Source of the DNA: Comamonadaceae bacterium
GTDB lineage: Bacteria; Pseudomonadota; Gammaproteobacteria; Burkholderiales; Burkholderiaceae_C
Length of the DNA stretch: 8,534 nucleotides
Direction of reading: 5' to 3'
NCBI GenBank assembly: GCA_013298415.1
Contig: JAAFHN010000089.1
Span: 1-8,534, forward strand
This document shows, piece by piece, positions 1 through 5,051 of this stretch. How positions within the stretch are numbered: the first letter of the stretch is position 1; each line of letters begins with the position of its first letter. A program made the position numbers and the translations under genes. Below the pieces are notes generated by a model. The model was not told where the DNA came from, ran no database searches, and saw nothing but the letters and a program-made list of their open reading frames with translations.

Positions 1-1
1 G

Positions 2-178
2 ATCCATACTCAGCCGTACTACCAGCGCCTGGGCTTCCGGGTTGGCGACTTTCCCCTGGCCGAAGCCTATTACGCGCAAGCGATGTCGCTGCCATTGTTC
101 CCATCACTGAGCGATGAGCAGCAGGGCCGAGTCGTGCAGATCCTGCGCGATTCCATGCAGGGCGCGGCATGGAGTTAG
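2..178 (+). CDS. pseC: PseC C-terminal end (UDP-4-amino-4,6-dideoxy-N-acetyl-beta-L-altrosamine transaminase), 5' truncated
   Basis: An open frame enters from the left edge and ends in TAG at 176-178, giving the last 58 residues. It begins IHTQPYYQRLGF and continues with GDFPLAEAYYAQAMSLPLFP and then SLSDEQQ, which is the characteristic C-terminus of PseC-like DegT/DnrJ/EryC1/StrS aminotransferases. In that family the enzyme transfers an amino group from glutamate, with PLP, to C4 of the 4-keto sugar nucleotide made by PseB; it is cytoplasmic. The PLP lysine and the N-terminal domain lie outside the window, so activity cannot be judged. The stop lies 10 bases inside the following reductase gene, indicating coupling. 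Assignment to PseC over other DegT-family sugar aminotransferases rests on this C-terminal motif and on pseG and pseI downstream. pseB is expected just upstream, by the usual gene order. Confidence 0.85.
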   Translation: MHTQPYYQRLGFRVGDFPLAEAYYAQAMSLPLFPSLSDEQQGRVVQILRDSMQGAAWS

Positions 179-1029
179 CCCTCGGCACAGCTCAGTTCGG
201 GCTTGCCTATGGCGTGGCAGGTAGAACCCAGGCACTCGGGGACGTTGAAGCTCGAGGCGTGCTGGAAGCGGCTGCGGGGCATGGTATCCGTTGGCTTGAC
301 ACGGCCGCCGCTTACGGGGATATCGAGCAGCGTCTGGCGGGGTTGTGTGTGGGTCTGCCATTCCAAGTGGTTAGCAAGCTACCAGCTCTCCCTGTCGGAA
401 TTCGCATGGATCGAGCACCCCAATTTTTTGTGGATGCATTGCGACGCAGCTCTCAACGGCTAGGTGACCGATTGCGCGTCATGCTATTTCACCGAGCTCA
501 AGACTTAGAAGGCGAGCAGGGTGACCTCGTCTGGCCGACCTTGCAAACTGAAGCCCTCGCCGCCGGGATTGAACTTGGCGTGTCCTGCTACGATTTGCCG
601 GGTTTGCGATCTCTTCAGTCCCGTTTTTCGATTGGCGCGGCACAGCTGCCGGGCAATGCCCTCGATCAAACGGTCGGCACGCTGGTGAAGGGCGATCTGC
701 CTGCCTGTTTGCAGCTTCGATCTGCGTTTTTGCAAGGCCTGCTTTTGATGCCCGAGGCAGATGCGGTACGTCGACTGCCGTCGGCTGCCGTGGCTTTGCG
801 GCGCTGGCATGCCTGGTGCGAGGATCGGGGCCTCGGTCGACTCGAGGCCGCGCTGGGTGTGATCAAAGGGTTTCCGGCCGTGAGTCAGTGCGTGGTTGGC
901 GTAGACGGAGTTGAGCAACTTCAACAGATCGTCACCGCTTGGTCGCGCTGCGCAGTCTTGCGGGCTTCAGAGCTCGATTGCGGCGACGCAGCAGTCATTG
1001 ATCCTCGACGATGGAGTCTTGCCGCATGA
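169..1029 (+). CDS. Aldo/keto reductase, sugar-cluster type
   Basis: A 286-residue protein with the features of an aldo/keto reductase (TIM barrel, NADPH-dependent). The N-terminus MELALGTAQFGLAYG is typical of the AKR type found in polysaccharide clusters. The catalytic tetrad can be read: Asp44 and Tyr49 in LDTAAAYG, Lys70 in VVSKLP and His108 in VMLFHR. It is therefore probably active, reducing a ketone or aldehyde, or oxidising an alcohol in the reverse direction. The substrate is unknown; this is not one of the six standard Pse enzymes (PseB, C, H, G, I, F). The start at 169 sits inside the end of pseC (10-base overlap), with AGGG at 159-162 as ribosome site. Its stop overlaps the next start as ATGA. 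The length is slightly short for AKRs (about 280-330). It may work with the class III aminotransferase downstream by supplying or consuming its keto compound; that pairing is inference. Confidence 0.85.
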   Translation: MELALGTAQFGLAYGVAGRTQALGDVEARGVLEAAAGHGIRWLDTAAAYGDIEQRLAGLCVGLPFQVVSKLPALPVGIRMDRAPQFFVDALRRSSQRLGDRLRVMLFHRAQDLEGEQGDLVWPTLQTEALAAGIELGVSCYDLPGLRSLQSRFSIGAAQLPGNALDQTVGTLVKGDLPACLQLRSAFLQGLLLMPEADAVRRLPSAAVALRRWHAWCEDRGLGRLEAALGVIKGFPAVSQCVVGVDGVEQLQQIVTAWSRCAVLRASELDCGDAAVIDPRRWSLAA

Positions 1030-1802
1030 GCGCCTGTCACGCATTCATTCAAGCACGCATGTCGAGCACGCGCTTTCCTGGCAAAGTTCTGGAACACATC
1101 GAAAATCGGCCCGCCATCGTTTACATGGCCAAACGGGTCATGCGAGCCCGGAGAGTTGACAGTCTGACAGTTGTGACCAGTACCGACCCCAGCGATGATC
1201 AACTAGAGGAAACGCTGCGCGCGCATAGCGTGGGTGTGTTCCGTGGCGATTTACGCGATGTGCTTGCGCGCTTCGGTGCCGCTGCTGAGGCGACTTGCGC
1301 CGAGGAGATTGTGCGTCTAACGGGTGATTGCCCTCTGGTCGATCCCGACATTGTGGACGCGGTGATCCAACTCCGCAGGGATCGAGTGGTCGACTATGCC
1401 AGCAACGTGGACCCTCCGAGCTTTCCCGATGGCTTGGATTGCGAAGTGTTCACCCGCAATGCCCTGCAACGTGCACTGCGCGAGACAACAGCGGGCCCCG
1501 ACCGCGAGCACGTGACACTTTGGATGCGTCGTGAGACCTCTGGGCTCAGCCGGGCGAACCTGCGGTCAATGTTTGACGCATCGGCACTGCGCCTGACTGT
1601 CGACTACCGCGACGACCTCGCGGTCGTGCGTGCGCTCGCCGCTGCCCTGCCCGCAGACGGCGCCTTCGACTACTACGATGTGTTGCGCGCGCTGAATGCG
1701 CGACAAGATTTGCTCTACTCGAACCGCCATGCGCGCAATGAGGCTTTGCACCAGCAGTCTTTGACTGAACTGAAAACCCTAGTTAAGGAGACTCTTCCAT
1801 GA
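1026..1802 (+). CDS. SpsF-like cytidylyltransferase family protein
   Basis: A 258-residue protein of the SpsF/acylneuraminate cytidylyltransferase-like group (COG1861 type, GT-A-like nucleotide-binding fold). Visible motifs are QARMSSTRFPGK at residues 9-20 (the CTP-binding loop, in place of the PARGGSKR loop of NeuA/PseF), TVVTSTDPSDDQ at 48-59, FRGDLRDVLARF at 72-83 and RLTGDCPLVDP at 97-107, whose Asp101 is the likely metal ligand. B. subtilis SpsF sits beside NeuB-like SpsE and PseG-like SpsG, so the family fits a nonulosonate pathway. The likely role is making a CMP-activated sugar, but the substrate is unproven. No canonical PseF lies in the window; this protein occupies the place after pseC where pseF is often found. 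I chose ATG 1026 over ATG 1011 because GGAG at 1013-1016 lies 9 bases before it and it forms an ATGA overlap with the reductase stop. The gene ends in an ATGA overlap with the next gene. Confidence 0.8.
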   Translation: MSACHAFIQARMSSTRFPGKVLEHIENRPAIVYMAKRVMRARRVDSLTVVTSTDPSDDQLEETLRAHSVGVFRGDLRDVLARFGAAAEATCAEEIVRLTGDCPLVDPDIVDAVIQLRRDRVVDYASNVDPPSFPDGLDCEVFTRNALQRALRETTAGPDREHVTLWMRRETSGLSRANLRSMFDASALRLTVDYRDDLAVVRALAAALPADGAFDYYDVLRALNARQDLLYSNRHARNEALHQQSLTELKTLVKETLP

Positions 1803-3001
1803 AGCGCTGTACCAAATGCGGCCTGCCTGAAACGCACGAAACCATTTCTTTCGACGACCAAGGTGTCTGCAACATCTGCCGCCAGCAGGAATTCAAAATG
1901 GGTCGCATCGATTGGGCTGCCAATCGAAAGGTCTTGGGCGAATTGATCGAGGAACACCGAGGGCGCTACGACTACGATTGCGTTGTGCCTTTCAGTGGCG
2001 GCAAAGACAGCACGTGGACCCTGTACTACCTCGTCAAGGAGTTTGGCGTAAAGCCACTGGTGGTGCGCTTCGATCACGGCTTCTTGCGGCCGAACCTCGA
2101 CGAAAATGTAAAGCGTACGATTCGCCACCTCGGCGTGGACATGATCAGCTTCACACCGAACTGGAAGGTCGTGCAGAAGCTGATGTTGCAGTCTCTGCTT
2201 GAAAAGGGAGACTTCTGTTGGCATTGCCACACTGGCATCTTCTCGTATCCAATGTGGACCGCCCTGGAGAAGAAGGTACCCTTGATTTTCTGGGGTGAGC
2301 CCTCTGCAGAGTACACCGCCTACTTCAGCTACGACCAGCAGGAAGAGGTTGACGAAAAGCGATTCAACCGCTACGTCAATCTTGGCATCAGTGCCGACGA
2401 CATGTTTGTCCGCCTCGGTGGAAACGTTGATCTGCGTGATCTCAAACCCTACTCCTATCCCCCGCTGAAGGCCCTGCGGGAACTGAACTACCGCTCGGTT
2501 TGCCTGGGTTCGTATATCCCTTGGGACGTCAAGCACCAATCCGAGGTGATTCAACGCGAACTGGGTTGGAAAGGGGATCGCGTCGAGAATGTTCCGCCCC
2601 AGTATCAGTACGAAAAAATCGAGTGTTACATGCAGGGTGTACGCGACTACATCAAGTACATCAAGCGCGGCTACTCGCGTCCGTCCCATCTGGTGGCGCT
2701 TGATGTCCGGCATGGCCGCATGACCAACGCCGAAGGTAGGCACCTGGTCGATCAGTACGAAGGCCGTCGCCCACCGAGCCTGGATCTCTTTTTGGAGTTC
2801 GTGGGCCTCACCGAGGCTGAGTTCATGGAAATCGCGATGGGACATCAGGTTTCACCGAATATCCATGACCCTGCCGCCACGCAGGAAGGGGAGCGTTTGC
2901 ATGACCACGCGCACTGGAGCCGCGATGGCGCAATGACTCGTGTCGATGCAGAAGAGCTGTTGGCCCGCTGGCGCGCACGCAAGGTGAGCGCCGCTGTTTG
3001 A
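1799..3001 (+). CDS. pseA: N-acetyl sugar amidotransferase (PseA/WbpG/WbuX family)
   Basis: A 400-residue PP-loop ATPase. The N-terminus carries a probable zinc knuckle (Cys4, Cys7, Cys24, Cys27). The ATP pyrophosphatase P-loop SGGKDS is at residues 66-71 after DYDCVVPF, and a second CxxC (Cys140, Cys143 in FCWHCH) follows. This is the architecture of the family including PseA of Campylobacter, which converts Pse5Ac7Ac to the acetamidino form Pse5Ac7Am, and WbpG of Pseudomonas aeruginosa O-antigen. The expected reaction is ATP activation of an N-acetyl group and amination with ammonia to give an acetamidino (amidine) group. The ammonia should come from the HisH/HisF pair encoded next. A strong ribosome site (AAGGAG at 1785-1790) lies 8 bases before the ATG, which overlaps the previous stop as ATGA. 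The family is near certain; which N-acetyl group and which nonulosonate isomer is modified is not visible. The symbol follows the Pse context; wbpG-type naming would be equally valid. Confidence 0.9.
   Translation: MKRCTKCGLPETHETISFDDQGVCNICRQQEFKMGRIDWAANRKVLGELIEEHRGRYDYDCVVPFSGGKDSTWTLYYLVKEFGVKPLVVRFDHGFLRPNLDENVKRTIRHLGVDMISFTPNWKVVQKLMLQSLLEKGDFCWHCHTGIFSYPMWTALEKKVPLIFWGEPSAEYTAYFSYDQQEEVDEKRFNRYVNLGISADDMFVRLGGNVDLRDLKPYSYPPLKALRELNYRSVCLGSYIPWDVKHQSEVIQRELGWKGDRVENVPPQYQYEKIECYMQGVRDYIKYIKRGYSRPSHLVALDVRHGRMTNAEGRHLVDQYEGRRPPSLDLFLEFVGLTEAEFMEIAMGHQVSPNIHDPAATQEGERLHDHAHWSRDGAMTRVDAEELLARWRARKVSAAV
2981..2988 (+). promoter_or_regulatory. Ribosome binding site for a possible TTG start of hisH
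   Basis: AAGGTGAG lies 9 bases before an in-frame TTG at 2998-3000 that overlaps the amidotransferase stop as TTGA. It is a better Shine-Dalgarno match than the GAGG at 3000-3003, which sits a rather long 12 bases before ATG 3016. Either or both starts may be used. It lies inside the 3' end of the amidotransferase gene. Confidence 0.4.
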
Positions 3002-3015
3002 GGCGGTGTCGGCAC

Positions 3016-3654
3016 ATGAGAGGTACTCGCGTTGGCCTGATCGACTACCAAGCTGGCAACGTCCGCTCGATTGCTAACGCCCTCGAGCATCTAGGTGCCC
3101 GGGTTCAGCGGGTTGCAGTTGCGAGTGACATGCAAGCCTGCACTCACGTGTTGCTGCCTGGCGTCGGTGCGTTCGGTTTTTGCGCCCAGCAGTTGCGAGC
3201 GAGCGGCTTGTTGCCGTCGCTTCAGGAGTGGGCATTGGAGCAGGAGCGTCCGCTGCTTGGTATCTGCGTCGGGATGCAGTTGCTCGCCGAAACGAGTGAC
3301 GAACTCGGCGATCAGACAGGGATCGGATGGGGGGGCGGGCACGTTCGTCGACTACATCCCATCGAGACTGGCGTTCGGGTGCCTCATGTCGGTTGGAACA
3401 ACGTTTGCTTTGAGGAGCCGTTCGGTGAGTTCAAGGCTGGAGTCGAGGCAGATTTCTACTTCGACCATTCATACGCATACCGCGCGCCGACCCTGGCGAA
3501 CAGGGTGGCTTCGTGTACGCATGGTGAAACTTTTAGCGCCGTGATTCGTCGCGGACAACTTGTCGCTGCGCAGTTCCACCCGGAGAAAAGTCAGGGCTCG
3601 GGGATGCGCTTCCTTCGCAGCTTTTTGGCGATGCGGGTTGGAGGGGAGGAGTGA
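3016..3654 (+). CDS. hisH: HisH-type glutamine amidotransferase subunit (ammonia supplier to sugar amidotransferase)
   Basis: A class I glutaminase of 212 residues counted from ATG 3016. The catalytic triad is complete: Cys84 in LLGICVGMQ, and His188 and Glu190 in AQFHPEKS. VGLIDYQAGNVRSI at the N-terminus, LLPGVGAFG at 46-54 and the PHVGWNN loop at 123-129 are HisH signatures. It should hydrolyse glutamine to glutamate and ammonia when docked on the HisF-type partner. Because it lies directly behind the amidotransferase and in front of a HisF paralogue with a lost catalytic residue, it most likely feeds amidine formation and not histidine synthesis; P. aeruginosa WbpG with HisH2/HisF2 is the precedent. 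The start is ambiguous: ATG 3016 gives the usual HisH N-terminus, while TTG 2998 would add six residues and has a better ribosome site. A G7 run (3329-3335) encodes part of GWGGGH. The stop overlaps the next start as TGATG. Confidence 0.9.
   Translation: MRGTRVGLIDYQAGNVRSIANALEHLGARVQRVAVASDMQACTHVLLPGVGAFGFCAQQLRASGLLPSLQEWALEQERPLLGICVGMQLLAETSDELGDQTGIGWGGGHVRRLHPIETGVRVPHVGWNNVCFEEPFGEFKAGVEADFYFDHSYAYRAPTLANRVASCTHGETFSAVIRRGQLVAAQFHPEKSQGSGMRFLRSFLAMRVGGEE
3641..3649 (+). promoter_or_regulatory. Ribosome binding site of hisF
   Basis: The purine-rich run GAGGGGAGG lies within the last codons of hisH, 4 bases before ATG 3654. It supports ATG 3654, which overlaps the hisH stop as TGATG, over the GTG at 3651, which would be too close. 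Confidence 0.6.
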
Positions 3655-4445
3655 TGCTAAAGAAGCGTCTGGTTCCCAAATTGCTCATCAAGCACCGCCA
3701 AGTTGGCCAAACCGTGCGCCCGGTGCTCGTCACGACACGGGGATTTCGAGAGGTCATTGAAGTCGGTGATCCGGTGTCGCAGGCCAAGATTTACGAGGCC
3801 CAGCTTGCCGACGAATTGTTGGTGCTTAATATCGACGGTACTCCCATTGGGGACGACAAAGTGATGCTAGGGTTGATTGAGCGTTTGGCCGCCGAGACTT
3901 TCATGCCGCTCGCCGTCGGCGGCGGAGTTCGGACGCAAGCAGATTTCGCCAGACTGCTTGAGTTCGGCGCGGACAAAATCTCAATCAATACGGCGGCCCT
4001 AGACGAGCCCGATTTGATTGGCTCGGCGGCTTCGCGCTTTGGAGCGCAATGCGTTGTGCTCTCTGTGGACTTTCGCTGCGCTGCCGACGGGCAACCCATG
4101 GTAATGCGCGACCGTGCGTCGCAGCCTACTGGCCGGAGCTTGCTGCATTGGTGTCGTGAGGCCGCTGATCGCGGCGCGGGGGAGTTATGGATCAGCGATG
4201 CCGACCGAGATGGCAGCGGCTTGGGCTTGCGGGCAGAGATTGGCGCTGAGATTGCTGCAATTGTCAGCGTTCCCGTGGTGCTGTCGGGCGGCTGCGGTCG
4301 CGCCGAGCATTTTGCAGACGGTTTTTTGCGTGGCGGGGCAGAGGGCGTGGCGGCCGGAACATATTTCTGTTTCCGTGACCAAAACCCAATGCAGACTCGT
4401 GCGCACATCCGCAACGCCGGCGTTGCGATAAGGGCAGAGACATGA
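3654..4445 (+). CDS. hisF: HisF-type paralogue without catalytic Asp11 (ammonia channel partner of HisH)
   Basis: A 263-residue (beta/alpha)8 barrel of the HisF family, near full family length. Shared features are VGGGVR at 88-93, GADKISINTAA at 105-115, the second catalytic aspartate Asp139 in LSVDFR, RDGSG near 192 and SGGCGR near 218. In histidine-pathway HisF the first strand reads CLDV, with catalytic Asp11; here the strand is RLVPKLLIKH and residue 11 is Leu. Loss of that general acid/base argues against imidazole glycerol phosphate cyclisation. The same kind of change is typical, as far as I recall, of HisF2-type paralogues in O-antigen and nonulosonate clusters that work with WbpG/PseA. 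The likely role is to bind and activate the HisH glutaminase and conduct ammonia through the barrel to the amidotransferase. Phosphate-site glycines look retained, so a phosphorylated ligand may still bind. It ends in an ATGA overlap with the GNAT gene. Confidence 0.88.
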   Translation: MLKKRLVPKLLIKHRQVGQTVRPVLVTTRGFREVIEVGDPVSQAKIYEAQLADELLVLNIDGTPIGDDKVMLGLIERLAAETFMPLAVGGGVRTQADFARLLEFGADKISINTAALDEPDLIGSAASRFGAQCVVLSVDFRCAADGQPMVMRDRASQPTGRSLLHWCREAADRGAGELWISDADRDGSGLGLRAEIGAEIAAIVSVPVVLSGGCGRAEHFADGFLRGGAEGVAAGTYFCFRDQNPMQTRAHIRNAGVAIRAET

Positions 4446-5032
4446 GGCTTCAAGCTTCTCCCGGAGCCGCATGGCAAGACGAGCGTGTCGAGTTGTTCTT
4501 GCTGGAAGAGCGGGATGTAGGTACGCGGTACGTTAGCTGGCTGAACGACCCGATCGTGAATCGCTACCTGGAAAGTCGTTTCTCGATGCACGACGCTGCC
4601 AGCACTCGCGCCTTCGTGGACTCATCCTTGGCCAACCCTCTCGTCCTGCTGCTGGGAATTCGAAGCCGAGCGCTGGGCGGTCGGCATGTGGGCAACATCA
4701 AGCTTGGCCCAATTGACCGGCATCACGAAGTGGGTGATATCGGCATATTGATCGGAGACCCGGATGCTTGGGGCGCTGGCCTGGCCAGCTCGGCGATACG
4801 ACTGCTTTGCGGCATAGCGGCTAAGCAGATCGGGTTACGCAAAGTCACGGCTGGCTGCTATGCCTCGAACATCGGCAGTGAGCGCGCCTTCCTCAAGGCT
4901 GGTTTTGAGATTGAGGGGCGGCGCACGCAGCACTTTCTTCTCGATGGCCATGAGGAGGATCTGATTTTGATGGCTCGCTGGCTCAGGGCCGCAGCCGCCC
5001 CCAACCATGCGACCAGCATCGGAATTTCTTAG
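4442..5032 (+). CDS. Stand-alone GNAT N-acetyltransferase (RimJ/RimL or PseH-like)
   Basis: A 196-residue GNAT protein. The N-terminal half contains YVSWLNDPIVNRYLESRF (residues 30-47), the usual acceptor-side segment of RimJ/RimL-like sugar acetyltransferases. The acetyl-CoA pyrophosphate loop is DAWGAGLASSAI (108-119), followed by the conserved GLRKVTAGCYASNIGSERAF (131-150) and KAGF (152-155). It should transfer an acetyl or other acyl group from CoA to an amino sugar in the cytoplasm. A second GNAT domain is fused to PseG further down, so the two probably acylate different amines. One may be the 4-amino group of the Pse pathway and the other may be an amine made by the class III aminotransferase; which does which cannot be told from sequence. 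The start ATG 4442 overlaps the hisF stop as ATGA and has AAGGG at 4430-4434 as ribosome site. Confidence 0.85.
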   Translation: MRLQASPGAAWQDERVELFLLEERDVGTRYVSWLNDPIVNRYLESRFSMHDAASTRAFVDSSLANPLVLLLGIRSRALGGRHVGNIKLGPIDRHHEVGDIGILIGDPDAWGAGLASSAIRLLCGIAAKQIGLRKVTAGCYASNIGSERAFLKAGFEIEGRRTQHFLLDGHEEDLILMARWLRAAAAPNHATSIGIS

Positions 5033-5039
5033 TGTCACC

Positions 5040-5043
5040 GGAG
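5040..5043 (+). promoter_or_regulatory. Ribosome binding site deciding the GTG start of the class III aminotransferase
   Basis: GGAG (within CCGGAG) lies 8 bases before GTG 5052, just after the GNAT stop at 5030-5032. The alternative in-frame ATG at 5007 has a C-rich upstream stretch with no Shine-Dalgarno match and lies inside the GNAT gene. GTG 5052 is therefore the preferred start. Confidence 0.6.
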
Positions 5044-5051
5044 TTCATTGC

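Noticed and set aside
1011..1025. ATG 1011 as the start of the SpsF-like gene
   Set aside because: It adds MESCR, has no upstream ribosome site, and the GGAG at 1013-1016 fits ATG 1026 in an ATGA overlap.
1715..2845. Long antisense open frame of 376 codons opposite the amidotransferase gene
   Set aside because: It is a mirror of a well-supported gene in GC-rich DNA, shows no recognisable domain and crosses the spsF/amidotransferase junction.
3329..3335. G7 run in hisH as a second slippage site
   Set aside because: Seven G coding for Trp-Gly-Gly-Gly is within chance expectation for GC-rich coding DNA; too short to argue for phase variation on its own.
3016..4445. Histidine biosynthesis operon (hisH-hisF)
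   Set aside because: No other his genes are present, the HisF catalytic Asp11 is lost, and the pair directly follows a PseA/WbpG-type amidotransferase, a known glycan arrangement.
3791..4591. Antisense open frame of 266 codons opposite hisF
   Set aside because: Low-complexity Ser/Pro/Ala-rich product, typical of a shadow frame; it spans two clear + strand genes.
5007..5051. ATG 5007 as the aminotransferase start
   Set aside because: No Shine-Dalgarno match before it, it lies in the GNAT gene, and GTG 5052 has GGAG at good spacing.
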